A stretch of 64,000 bases of DNA, taken from NCBI GenBank assembly GCA_910577835.1, contig CAJTOU010000010.1:16110-80109 (forward strand), given 5' to 3'. Under the pieces are notes generated by a model. That model ran no database searches. It was not told the origin of the DNA and worked only from the letters and a program-made list of their open reading frames with translations. Shown here in pieces: positions 34,823-43,599 of the stretch. Within the stretch, counting starts at the first letter, position 1. Each line of letters starts with the position of its first letter. Position numbers and translations under genes: made by a program. This DNA comes from an uncultured Lachnospiraceae bacterium. Lineage in GTDB: Bacteria > Bacillota_A > Clostridia > Lachnospirales > Lachnospiraceae.

Positions 34823-36037
34823 TTATACCCTCTTAATTCTCTCCATCGCCTCAATCGTATTCTCATAAGTCCCAAATGCTGTCAGCCTGAAATACCCCTC
34901 TCCGCTTGGTCCAAATCCCGAACCCGGAGTACCTACTACATTCGCCTTTTCAAGCAGACAGTCAAAGAATTCCCATGAAGTCATATTATTCGGTGTTTTC
35001 AACCATATGTATGGCGCATTGATGCCGCCTGATACAGTATATCCCGCTGCCTTCAGTTCTTCTCTGATAATCCTTGCGTTATTCATATAATAAGCAACCT
35101 GTTCTTTTGTCTGTTTTCTTCCTTCTTCTGAGTATACTGCCTCTCCGGCTCTCTGAATAATATATGGTGCGCCGTTAAACTTTGTTCCATGTCGTCTTGC
35201 CCACAGACTGTTTAAGGTCACATCCCCGCTCTTTAACTCCTTTGGAATTACTGTAAATCCAAGACGTGTTCCTGTAAATCCAGCATTTTTGGAAAAACTT
35301 CTAATTTCTATTGCGCATCCCTTTGCACCGTCGCATTCATAGATGCTATGCGGCACATCGTCCTCCGAAATATATGCCTCATAAGCAGCATCATAAATAA
35401 TGACAGCTCCTGTTTTCAACGCATAATCCACCCACTTTTGCAGCTCTGCCTTTTTAACCGTAGAGCCTGTCGGATTATTCGGGAAACATAAATATATAAT
35501 ATCCGGCTCCTCCTTTGGAAGCTCCGGTGCAAAATTTGTCTCTGCGGTACATGGCATATAAATCACATTGCTCCACTTTTCAAGTTCCTTCTGATATACG
35601 CCAGTTCTTCCTTCCATGGCGTTTGTGTCCACATAAACCGGATAAACAGGGTCGCATACTGCGATTTTATTATCCACTGAAAAAATATCTCCTATATTTC
35701 CCGAATCACTTTTTGCACCATCACTGACAAAAATTTCATCGAGTGCAATCTCAACGCCTCTGGCTTTATAATCATTCTCCGCAATTGCTTTTCTTAAAAA
35801 TTCATAGCCAAGCTCCGGCGCATATCCCCTGAAAGTTTCAGCAGCACCCATCTCATCCACTGCCTTATGCATTGCAGAAATAACTGCTGGTGCTAACGGC
35901 TGTGTAACATCACCAATGCCAAGACTTATTACCTTTTTATCCGGATGCTCCGCCTTAAAACCCGCCACTTTTTTTCCAATTGTGGAAAACAGATAACTGC
36001 CCGGCAGTTTTAAATAATTATCATTAATTTTAAACAT
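34823..36037 (-). CDS. dapL: LL-diaminopimelate aminotransferase
   Basis: 404 residues. Makes LL-diaminopimelate directly from tetrahydrodipicolinate for lysine and peptidoglycan. Features: N-terminal NDNYLKLPGSYLFSTIGKKV, the GIGDVTQPL segment, the PLP-contacting FPNNPTGS loop, and the PLP-Lys loop SFSKNAGFTGTRLG. ATG 36037 follows GAGGAG. It ends the operon with glnA and the ANTAR regulator, linking nitrogen assimilation to a nitrogen-demanding wall precursor. This route is typical for clostridia lacking other branches. Confidence 0.95.
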   Translation of the reverse strand: MFKINDNYLKLPGSYLFSTIGKKVAGFKAEHPDKKVISLGIGDVTQPLAPAVISAMHKAVDEMGAAETFRGYAPELGYEFLRKAIAENDYKARGVEIALDEIFVSDGAKSDSGNIGDIFSVDNKIAVCDPVYPVYVDTNAMEGRTGVYQKELEKWSNVIYMPCTAETNFAPELPKEEPDIIYLCFPNNPTGSTVKKAELQKWVDYALKTGAVIIYDAAYEAYISEDDVPHSIYECDGAKGCAIEIRSFSKNAGFTGTRLGFTVIPKELKSGDVTLNSLWARRHGTKFNGAPYIIQRAGEAVYSEEGRKQTKEQVAYYMNNARIIREELKAAGYTVSGGINAPYIWLKTPNNMTSWEFFDCLLEKANVVGTPGSGFGPSGEGYFRLTAFGTYENTIEAMERIKRV

Positions 36038-36157
36038 CTTTTTTCTCCTCTTCTATAACAAAATTATTTCTCATTTCTATATGATAAGCCCAAAATCGAT
36101 TAATTGCAACCATATATTTCAATATATTATTTATTCCGGCCTCATAATCCAGATTTT

Positions 36158-36709
36158 TTATACGTTCATCATAATGCAAATCACCATCTCCGCCGTTTCT
36201 GCAAGTCCTGTCCCGCTGTCCATACTTGCCTTTTGCAGATATCGGTATGCTTCTGCTTCTGACATACAATGCTTCTCCATCAATATACTTTTTGCCTTAT
36301 CTATTATCTTCTGTTCTTCCGCTGACCTCTTTTTGGGCATATTTTTAAGCTTTTTTCTGCGTCTTTCAATATTTATGGAAAGCATAGCCACAGTATTTAT
36401 CAAATCCCCCACCCGAAGCGGCATAGCCACCGGTATCACACCCTCATAATTCATTCCGCTGATTTTCGACGGCGACGCCAGCAAAAGTATCTCAAATTCT
36501 ACCGGCACATTTACTCGAAGTTCGCTGTATATCATATCCTTTAATTTATATCCACACACAATAATACCTTCATTATAACTGTCTATTGTGCTTAAAACCT
36601 TTGCGCCCGAGGTGCATACGGCCGCAACCAGATAACCATTTTTCATTAATAAATTTTTAATACTGACTGCATCCTCCATTTTAGGGAACGCTACTACAAT
36701 GTAAGCCAT
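36158..36709 (-). CDS. ANTAR-domain RNA-binding regulator with degenerate receiver
   Basis: 183 residues. N-terminal receiver-like fold (about 1-120; AYIVVAFPKMEDAVSI) lacking the normal acidic pocket and phospho-Asp (GIIVCGYKLKDM in that position), so phosphorylation is unlikely. C-terminal ANTAR three-helix domain (about 125-183, EEQKIIDKAKSILMEKHCMSEAEAYRYLQKASMDSG). ANTAR domains bind paired RNA hairpins and block terminators. It is 20 bases downstream of glnA; glnA-linked ANTAR proteins control nitrogen genes in Firmicutes. Candidate target: 38097-38145. Confidence 0.88.
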   Translation of the reverse strand: MAYIVVAFPKMEDAVSIKNLLMKNGYLVAAVCTSGAKVLSTIDSYNEGIIVCGYKLKDMIYSELRVNVPVEFEILLLASPSKISGMNYEGVIPVAMPLRVGDLINTVAMLSINIERRRKKLKNMPKKRSAEEQKIIDKAKSILMEKHCMSEAEAYRYLQKASMDSGTGLAETAEMVICIMMNV

Positions 36710-36729
36710 AAAACACCTCGATTTTTTAT

Positions 36730-38055
36730 CTAGATTTTATACAAATATTTCTGAATCTCCCAATCTGTAACCTCAGCTTCGTACTGCCGCCATTCCTTCA
36801 TCTTCAATTCCATATACTGCTCCGAAATATGTTTTCCCAACACACTCTGCACAAACTCATCCTTCTGAAATTCTCTGACTGCTTCATACAGATTCCCTGG
36901 AAGCCTTTCTATTCCGAGACTCTCCACCTCTTTTTCTGTCATGTGATAATTATTTCTGTTTATCGGCGGCGGACATACAAGCTGATTTGATATTCCATCC
37001 AGCCCTGCTGCCAGACAAAGCGCCAGTGCAAGATACGGATTACAGGCAGGGTCCGGACTGCGAAGTTCGATTCTGGTTCCATTCCCCTTTGCAGCCGGAA
37101 TACGGATAAGCGGAGTTCTGTTTATCCTTGACCATGAAACATAAACCGGCGCATCATAACCCGGAATCAGCCTCTTATAAGAATTTACCACAGGATTTAA
37201 AATCAAAGACATTCCCCGTATATGCTTCATAATTCCTGCAATAAAATAATACGCCTCTCTGCTCAGCCCGTTTTCATCGTCTGAATCCTCAAAAATATTA
37301 ATTCCATTTTTCGACAGTGACATATGTGTATGCATGCCGGAGCCGTTTAATCCTGCCTTTGGCTTTGGCATAAAAGTCGCATGAAGCCCATGCTGTTTTG
37401 CAATAGATTTTACCGCCAGTTTAAATGTCATAATATTATCCGCTGTTTTTAACGCATCTCCATATTTAAAATCAATCTCATGCTGAGCCGGAGCGATTTC
37501 ATGATGGGAGGATTCAATTTCAAATCCCATTTCCTCCAGATTCAAAATAATATCCCGCCTTGCGTTTTCTCCCAAATCCAGTGGGCTTAAATCAAAATAT
37601 CCCGCCTGTTCATGGGTCACTCTGGTTGGCAGGCCGTCATTATCGGTATGAAACAGAAAAAACTCACATTCCGGCCCTACATTAAATGTATATCCAAGGT
37701 CTTTGGCCTCCCGAATCACTTTTTTCAAAATATATCTGGAATCTCCTTCTGACGGTATTCCGTCAGGTTTCATTACATCACAGATAAGTCTTGCCACCTT
37801 GCCCTGCTGCGGTCTCCATGGAAATACCGCCATTGTATCAAGGTCCGGCTTCAAATACATATCCGATTCCTCCGGCCTTGCAAGCCCGTCAACCGCCGCT
37901 CCGTCAAACAGGCAGCCATGCTCGATTGCATTTTGAAGCTGCCCCGCAGTGACAGCCATATTCTTCATTATTCCAAAAATATCCGTAAACTGAAGACGGA
38001 TAAATTCAACGTCTTCATCTTCTACCAATTTCATAATAGTATTTTTTGTATACAT
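36730..38055 (-). CDS. glnA: Glutamine synthetase, type I
   Basis: 441 residues, short GSI-alpha size. Condenses glutamate and ammonia. Signatures: the N-terminal beta-grasp VEFIRLQFTDIFG; the Glu-bearing GPECEFFLF; the GLNGSGMHTHMSL glutamate/ammonia site; KGNGTRIELRSPDPACNPYLA. First gene of the glnA-ANTAR-dapL operon. Its leader holds two adjacent hairpins (38097-38145) that may be an ANTAR target, so glutamine status could control the operon through the ANTAR gene. Confidence 0.95.
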   Translation of the reverse strand: MYTKNTIMKLVEDEDVEFIRLQFTDIFGIMKNMAVTAGQLQNAIEHGCLFDGAAVDGLARPEESDMYLKPDLDTMAVFPWRPQQGKVARLICDVMKPDGIPSEGDSRYILKKVIREAKDLGYTFNVGPECEFFLFHTDNDGLPTRVTHEQAGYFDLSPLDLGENARRDIILNLEEMGFEIESSHHEIAPAQHEIDFKYGDALKTADNIMTFKLAVKSIAKQHGLHATFMPKPKAGLNGSGMHTHMSLSKNGINIFEDSDDENGLSREAYYFIAGIMKHIRGMSLILNPVVNSYKRLIPGYDAPVYVSWSRINRTPLIRIPAAKGNGTRIELRSPDPACNPYLALALCLAAGLDGISNQLVCPPPINRNNYHMTEKEVESLGIERLPGNLYEAVREFQKDEFVQSVLGKHISEQYMELKMKEWRQYEAEVTDWEIQKYLYKI

Positions 38056-38096
38056 TTATAACCTCTTTTCTACCATATTACAGATTTTTATTTTAC

Positions 38097-38145
38097 AGGA
38101 AATCGCTTCTCTTTTCCTATGACGCAGTCCTTACAGTCAGGCGTC
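38097..38145 (-). promoter_or_regulatory. Two adjacent leader hairpins upstream of glnA
   Basis: Minus-strand order: GACGC...GCGTC (38145-38121), then two bases, then AGGAAA...TTTCCT (38118-38097). They lie 40-90 bases before the glnA ATG. Tandem hairpins are the known type of ANTAR target and the next gene encodes an ANTAR protein, but the loops are longer than the six-base ANTAR consensus, so function is uncertain. Confidence 0.4.
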
Positions 38146-38170
38146 GGTTACATAAAATAATTATTTATAA

Positions 38171-38208
38171 ACAAAAAGGGCATAATAATCCTTCTGATTA
38201 CTATGCCC
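38171..38208 (-). terminator. Terminator of the deacetylase gene
   Basis: Thirteen-base-pair stem gggcataataatc (38178-38190) with gattactatgccc (38196-38208), one G-U pair, then TTTTTGT on the minus strand. It ends the deacetylase gene and separates it from glnA. Confidence 0.88.
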
Positions 38209-38269
38209 CATTGCATATCCTGTACATTTATGTATTCTAACATAATTTAAAAATTTACGCAAGAAAAAA

Positions 38270-39106
38270 TTATTTTTTCACCTGCTTTCCCGCATGGTCA
38301 ATTTCATACTCTTCTCTGATAATCAGCTCCGACACTGCTACAAACTGATATCCCTTATTCTTCAGTCCATCGATAATTCCCTGCAATGCCTTTGCTGTAT
38401 AATCTGTACCATTATGCATAAGAACAATTGCACCACTTTCCAGTGCCTTATGCTCCACCACCCGTTCTGTCATTTCCTTCACCCCGTAGTTTTTCCAATC
38501 CAGACTGTCAATGCTCCACTGAATCGGATAATATCCACTCTCTTCCGCTGCCGCAATCACAGTATCATTGTATTCTCCATAAGGTGGTCGGAATAAATCC
38601 ATTTCCACTCCTGTCAGTTCGAATACTTTTTTATGTACTCCGTAAATCTCCTGCATACACTCTTCCTTTGACAGGCTGTTCATATGTTTATGTCCATCTC
38701 CATGACTTGCCAAATCATGTCCTGCTTTCGCAATTTTCTTTACGGCATCCGGATAATTTTCCACCCATTCCCCCGTCATAAAAAACGATGCCTTAATCTC
38801 ATTCTTTTTTAAAGTATCCAATATGCTGTCAAGGTCGTCAATATTCCATGCACAGTTAAAAGTCAAAGCCACCAGTTTATTATCTGTACTTACAGAATAA
38901 ATCGGCAGCTTTTTTGTCTCCATCTGACTATACATTCCCTTTTGACTATATGCTCCCTTTTGACTATATGCTCCCTTTAAGCTATTGCCTGAGTTCGCCG
39001 CCTGCCCTGCCATTAAGGCCGTGCCAAGAGACAGAGCCAGCAGCGCTCCCCAGAAGATTTTAAAGATTATCTTTTGAGAAATTATTTTCCGAAAAAAATT
39101 CTCCAT
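38270..39106 (-). CDS. Polysaccharide deacetylase (CE4) of the sporulation-type YlxY/PdaB group
   Basis: 278 residues with an N-terminal membrane anchor (IFWGALLALSLGTALMA). NodB fold: motif 1 LTFNCAWNIDD, with Asn where the usual catalytic base Asp is (TFDD); motif 2 SHGDGH; motif 3 RPPYGEYN; motif 4 QWSIDSLDW; final motif IVLMHNG. The Asn form is common in spore-type relatives such as YlxY, so activity may be altered rather than lost. A 6-residue repeat (GAYSQK-like) is coded by three 18-bp units at 38925-38978. Probably acts on peptidoglycan glycan during spore or wall remodelling. Confidence 0.85.
   Translation of the reverse strand: MENFFRKIISQKIIFKIFWGALLALSLGTALMAGQAANSGNSLKGAYSQKGAYSQKGMYSQMETKKLPIYSVSTDNKLVALTFNCAWNIDDLDSILDTLKKNEIKASFFMTGEWVENYPDAVKKIAKAGHDLASHGDGHKHMNSLSKEECMQEIYGVHKKVFELTGVEMDLFRPPYGEYNDTVIAAAEESGYYPIQWSIDSLDWKNYGVKEMTERVVEHKALESGAIVLMHNGTDYTAKALQGIIDGLKNKGYQFVAVSELIIREEYEIDHAGKQVKK
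38925..38978 (-). repeat. Three 18-bp tandem repeats in the deacetylase gene
   Basis: Units tgactatacattcccttt, then twice tgactatatgctcccttt (starts 38925, 38943, 38961), coding a YSQKGA-type linker between membrane anchor and enzyme. The in-frame period allows length change by slippage without frameshift. Confidence 0.9.
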
Positions 39107-39202
39107 AAAATCCCTTCACCAAATTTTTAATATTGCTTTACTTTCATATACCATTTTGTATTCCATACTGGCATTACTGTTTATTATAATATTACTTTGT
39201 AA

Positions 39203-40966
39203 CTATTCTGTCCTTGTAGCTATTTTTGTCTTTGTAGCTGTTTCTGCTTCTTTTACAGAAATTGTAACATGCACACCGCTGCTGGTAACTCCATAACTGT
39301 CAGTAACAGACAAAACCAGCTCATAATTTCCCGGTGTGTTGATATCCACAGTTCCTGAATACTTCAATGCAGAAGCTACATTATTTATTGTATTTCCTCT
39401 CGAATCCACAGCCGTAATTCCCATTTTGCTGAATATATCTGTCACTTTTCCATACTCTCCGGCTGTTACCTCTATCGTTTTATTATTTACCATAAGCGTA
39501 ACCGGATTTGCATATACCGTAACTACAATCTCTACATTTGGACTTTTTATTCCATCACTGTCTGTATAGCAAAGCTGCAAAGTATAGGTTCCTTCTTTGT
39601 TCAGATTATAGGTTCCTGAACTAACTGCGGCAGAAGAAGATGCGTCACTTATAACATTTCCATCAGAATATACTGCTGAACACCCCATTGCTTTTATCAC
39701 ATCATTTATTTTGGCATATTGTCCCGCCAAAACTCGAATGGAAGTATTATTCATCTTTAAAGTAACTGTTCTTTTCTTTGTTGTCGGCTGCGGCGTTGGT
39801 GCAGGTGTCGAAGGCTGTGGTGTCGGCGCAGGTGTCGGCACAGGTGTCGAAGGCTGCGGCATGGTGGTACTTTCCTCCGGCGTAGTCGTTTCTGCCGGTG
39901 TGGTCGTCGGTCTTGGTTTTACAGTGGTTGGCTTTGGTGTTGTCACCTCTGTTTCCTGTACATTAACTGTTACCGTTTTTGTATCTGTTCTTCCTATTGC
40001 ATCCTTTATGGTAAGCACCAGCGTATAGCTTCCAAGTTTATTAAAATCTACCTTGCCGCTTGCCTTTATCTTTTCCGTCGCATTGTTTCCACAGGTATCC
40101 TTTGCCGTCGCTCCGATTCTTTCCACAATCGTATCCAGTGAATACTTATTTACCGCAATATTGACAGAAGAATCTACTGTGATTTCCGGCTTGCACTGAT
40201 GCCATGGATTTTGTGGGTCCGGGTCCGTCGGGTCCCATCCGCGATTCGGACTGTTCTCCGGTATTTTTATCATTTCCGGCTTGCCGAGAGGCCCCGGTGA
40301 AGTTTCATCATCATACACAACTACCGGCGTTCCCACTGGACAATTTTCAATCAGCCAGATGGCATCTCTGACACATACCCGCACACATCCAAGAGAAGCT
40401 GCTTCTCCAAGCTTATTGAACTGTTTATATTCCAAATCACTTTTATCTCTTGAAAAATAAGGAACAGAATGAAACAGAATGGAGCCGTAAAACCGGTAAG
40501 CAAACTGTCCATAGGAGCCATCCACCATTAAAAGCCATTCATAGCTGATAAGAGTAGTAAAATCACCTAAGGGAGTATCACCCAGTTTTTTTCCTACTGA
40601 ACATACAATCGCTTTATATGGAACAGTGTATTCTCCCTTTTTATCCTTTTTATAAATCGTAATACAATTTTGTATACGATTCACCTTTATCATATAAGGC
40701 AGTGCATCTTTGGTTTCAATTTCTCCGCTGGAAACCTCCTCATCTATATTGCCTATTTCTCTGTCCGCAGTAGCATCTTCTATACCAATAGTTTCCTCAT
40801 CTGCCAGTGTTGTTATCTCCAAATCATTGTCAGCCTCATTCCCCTTGCCCTCTTTCTGCGACATCACTGCCACAAGCGCGAAAATTACAGCGATACTAAC
40901 TATAATTACAGCCAACATAACTACTCTTTTCTTATTATCTAATAAGAAATCCTTTACTTTCTTCAT
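39203..40966 (-). CDS. L,D-transpeptidase (YkuD) with Ig-like extensions
   Basis: 587 residues. One membrane helix (about 13-35), then a YkuD domain (about 85-225): conserved HS...SLGCVRV motif with the catalytic Cys and preceding His (SILFHSVPYFSRDKS). This forms 3-3 peptidoglycan cross-links or attaches peptides. After it: a DUF5011-like Ig domain (about 260-340), a Pro/Thr linker (TTPKPTTVKPRP and repeats of PTPAPTP), and two more similar Ig-like domains. Stand-alone gene near the deacetylase and LCP protein, consistent with wall building. Confidence 0.88.
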   Translation of the reverse strand: MKKVKDFLLDNKKRVVMLAVIIVSIAVIFALVAVMSQKEGKGNEADNDLEITTLADEETIGIEDATADREIGNIDEEVSSGEIETKDALPYMIKVNRIQNCITIYKKDKKGEYTVPYKAIVCSVGKKLGDTPLGDFTTLISYEWLLMVDGSYGQFAYRFYGSILFHSVPYFSRDKSDLEYKQFNKLGEAASLGCVRVCVRDAIWLIENCPVGTPVVVYDDETSPGPLGKPEMIKIPENSPNRGWDPTDPDPQNPWHQCKPEITVDSSVNIAVNKYSLDTIVERIGATAKDTCGNNATEKIKASGKVDFNKLGSYTLVLTIKDAIGRTDTKTVTVNVQETEVTTPKPTTVKPRPTTTPAETTTPEESTTMPQPSTPVPTPAPTPQPSTPAPTPQPTTKKRTVTLKMNNTSIRVLAGQYAKINDVIKAMGCSAVYSDGNVISDASSSAAVSSGTYNLNKEGTYTLQLCYTDSDGIKSPNVEIVVTVYANPVTLMVNNKTIEVTAGEYGKVTDIFSKMGITAVDSRGNTINNVASALKYSGTVDINTPGNYELVLSVTDSYGVTSSGVHVTISVKEAETATKTKIATRTE

Positions 40967-41004
40967 TTTATTCTATGCCCTTCTTTTGAAATTAATTATC
41001 TTTT

Positions 41005-41601
41005 TTATCCAATACCTGCCGCTTTTTTTGCAAGCATATCTGCTTTGTCATTATATTTATCTCCTGAATGTCCCTTCACTTTGGTAAATTTTATTTTTAT
41101 GTACTGACTGTATTTGTCATAAACCTCCTTATAGCGTTTTGTTCCTTCTTTATTCGTTTTCCATTCCCCAAGACACCATTTTGCAATGCCTTCATAATCA
41201 TACACAATTTCAAGGGATTCATATTTATGTTCTGCGGCATATTTCATGGCAAGCTCGGATGCGAGTATCTCTCCGGCCACATTCCTCATAACTGCCATAT
41301 CAGTGTCATTTCCCTTCTGCTGCAGATACAGCTCTCTTTCCCCATCTAAAATTACTACGCCACTGCCATACTCTTCTGTTGCAATATTATAACTCCCGTC
41401 TACATATGCGGTAAGCACACAGGAGATTATTTTTTCCTGCCCATTCTGTCCCCACCCCAGATACTGTGCTGCTTCCCCGGCTGTCAAAAAGCTTTTATAG
41501 ACAGCTCCTGAAAATCCTTCTATCTGTTTTTTACATTCCTCCCATGAATTAAATATTCCTGTTGTTCTTCCTTTTTTTACTGCATAAAACTTATTTGCCA
41601 T
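41005..41601 (-). CDS. RNase H with eukaryote-like hybrid-binding N-domain
   Basis: 198 residues from ATG 41601 (an upstream TTG at 41610 is possible). N-terminal viroplasmin/HBD domain (about 1-45, KFYAVKKGRTTGIFNSWEECKKQI), then an RNase HI catalytic domain: the first Asp in YVDGSYN, the Glu in AGEILASELA, the second Asp in IVYDYEGI and the last Asp in GDKYNDKADML. Degrades RNA in RNA-DNA hybrids. The HBD fused to RNase H occurs in some Firmicutes. Monocistronic. Confidence 0.92.
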   Translation of the reverse strand: MANKFYAVKKGRTTGIFNSWEECKKQIEGFSGAVYKSFLTAGEAAQYLGWGQNGQEKIISCVLTAYVDGSYNIATEEYGSGVVILDGERELYLQQKGNDTDMAVMRNVAGEILASELAMKYAAEHKYESLEIVYDYEGIAKWCLGEWKTNKEGTKRYKEVYDKYSQYIKIKFTKVKGHSGDKYNDKADMLAKKAAGIG

Positions 41602-41774
41602 ATTTACCAATATCTCCCTTCAGACTTTTTATTTCACAGGAAATGTACCTCTAACATTTTATCACAAAACAGGGTTATTGCAATGGATATCAAAAAAATT
41701 TTTAAAAAAATAGAATAATTTTTTTATTCTGTCAATACGATATACCAATACTTACCAAATTTCAGGATATTTTT

Positions 41775-43481
41775 ATGGATGATAACTGCCGTGAACTGAT
41801 TCTTTCAGAAGAAACCACAGAATTTAACGTCTTATCTTTTTTTATGACTCCCGAATTAATGGAATATTTACATGGTGTCTGCTACCAGCAAAATAATGGT
41901 CGCTACTTTACCATATATTCCCCCGTAAAGGAATTAAGCGAAGCCTTTATAAATCGAATTTCCTATGGAATGCTGCCAAAGCTGTACGGAGAAATGTCCA
42001 CCACCGCATTGGATATTTCAGGAGTGACGCAGCTTGCCAACCAGCCAGTCCTGAACCTGAAAGGACAGGGGGTTCTAATCGGTGTAGTTGACAGCGGAAT
42101 TGATTATACCCATCCCGCTTTTATAGATGAATATGGAAAAACCAGAATTTTAAGAATCTGGGACCAGACAACAAATACAGGCACCCCTCCTGAGGGCATC
42201 AATTACGGAACTGAATATACAGAAGATGATATTAATGAAGCCCTGAAAGCAGAAAATCCTCTGGATATTGTCAATACAACAGACAGCACAGGACATGGTA
42301 CCTTTCTCACAGGAGTAACAGCAGGTTCTGCAGACCCTGCAAATGATTTTACAGGAGCAGTACCCGAAGCAAAAATAATAGTTGTAAAATTAAAGCCGGC
42401 CAAAAAATTTTTGAGAAATTTCTATTTTATCAATGACAATGTACCTGCCTATCAGGAAAATGATATTATGCTTGGGCTGAATTATATACGCCGCTGTTCC
42501 GTGGAATTTGGCCTTCCCATATCGATTCCCTTTGGTCTTGGAACAAATCTGGGCGGTCATGACGGCTTTTCGTCTCTTTCTTATACAATGAACTCTATTT
42601 CCTCTCTGCCGGGCTTTTGTATTTGTGTACCGACTGGAAATGAAGGAAATACCCGACAACACTATCATGGCATAATTTCTAACGTTTCACAGCCAGACTT
42701 AGTGGAATTGTCTGTATCTGACAATGTTTCTGGCATTATTCTGGAAATCTGGGGACAAAATCCGGCAGTTTTATCTGTAAGTATTGAATCTCCTACTGGA
42801 GAAGCTCTTCCAAGAATTCCGGCAAGACTTCAAACCACTCAGACATACAACTTTATTTTTGACAAAACTACTGTTGTTGTCGATTATGAACTGGTAGACT
42901 CTTCCACAGCAGATGAGGTTATTATTCTAAAGCTGAAAACGCCTACTCAGGGCATATGGAAAATAAATGTTTACTCAAATATTGACAACTCTGTTTTCGA
43001 TGTCTATCTTCCGGGGGTAAACTTTATTGGAAATAATGCATATTTTTTAAAACCCGACCCAAATATTACACTTACAGGTCCCTCCTCTGCAAGTAATGTG
43101 ATAACCATATCCGGATATGATGCAGTAACCGGCGCTTTTTATCAGGATTCAGGAAGGGGTTTTACCAGAATCGGCGCCTACAAGCCTGATATCTGCGCAC
43201 CATGCACCTCTATTACAGGTCCCAATCTAAGAGGCGGATATGAACAGCGCAGCGGAACCAGTCTGGCAGCCGCTATTACAGCCGGTGCCTGCGCACAGTT
43301 TCTTACATGGGCAGTTACAAACAGAAATTCCCCTCTTATCACTTCTATCAATATCAAATCCTCTCTGATTCGGGGAGCCATCAGAAAACTCGGTGAAACC
43401 TATCCTTCAAGACAATGGGGTTATGGAACATTGGATGTATACAATTCCTTTGATGTACTGCGAAAAGGCGGAGAAATTTAA
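41775..43481 (+). CDS. Subtilisin-family (S8) serine protease without signal peptide
   Basis: 568 residues. Catalytic triad visible: Asp 106 (VVDSGIDYTHP), His 174 (STGHGTFLTG) and Ser 496 (SGTSLAA). The layout, with a long insert after His and a beta-rich insert before Ser (about 290-460), resembles the Csp-type clostridial subtilases that process germination proteins, and other cytoplasmic Lachnospiraceae subtilases. No signal peptide or prodomain is obvious; the first 80 residues may be a prodomain-like fold. First gene of a plus-strand set with the ABC transporter but probably separately transcribed. Confidence 0.85.
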   Translation: MDDNCRELILSEETTEFNVLSFFMTPELMEYLHGVCYQQNNGRYFTIYSPVKELSEAFINRISYGMLPKLYGEMSTTALDISGVTQLANQPVLNLKGQGVLIGVVDSGIDYTHPAFIDEYGKTRILRIWDQTTNTGTPPEGINYGTEYTEDDINEALKAENPLDIVNTTDSTGHGTFLTGVTAGSADPANDFTGAVPEAKIIVVKLKPAKKFLRNFYFINDNVPAYQENDIMLGLNYIRRCSVEFGLPISIPFGLGTNLGGHDGFSSLSYTMNSISSLPGFCICVPTGNEGNTRQHYHGIISNVSQPDLVELSVSDNVSGIILEIWGQNPAVLSVSIESPTGEALPRIPARLQTTQTYNFIFDKTTVVVDYELVDSSTADEVIILKLKTPTQGIWKINVYSNIDNSVFDVYLPGVNFIGNNAYFLKPDPNITLTGPSSASNVITISGYDAVTGAFYQDSGRGFTRIGAYKPDICAPCTSITGPNLRGGYEQRSGTSLAAAITAGACAQFLTWAVTNRNSPLITSINIKSSLIRGAIRKLGETYPSRQWGYGTLDVYNSFDVLRKGGEI

Positions 43482-43497
43482 TCTTCAGATTTATAAC

Positions 43498-43526
43498 TTG
43501 CACCCCCTCTCTGTTTATGATATGAT
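43498..43526 (+). promoter_or_regulatory. Predicted promoter of the amino-acid ABC transporter
   Basis: TTGCAC (43498-43503), 17-bp spacer, TATGAT (43521-43526). Starts 16 bases after the subtilase stop, giving a leader of about 66 bases before ATG 43600. Confidence 0.65.
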
Positions 43527-43599
43527 ATGCAAAGACCGCTTTTTTAAAGCCTGTGTTAAAGGCTCTTCGGCTGTCAAAATCACAACAGGAGGATATTTT

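Noticed and set aside
36030..36269. 79-codon frame on the minus strand
   Set aside because: It overlaps the ANTAR gene in another frame and ends at the dapL ribosome site.
43393..43599. N-terminal extension of the binding-protein/permease gene
   Set aside because: It overlaps the subtilase end and crosses the predicted promoter; ATG 43600 has an AGGAGG site and begins the signal peptide.
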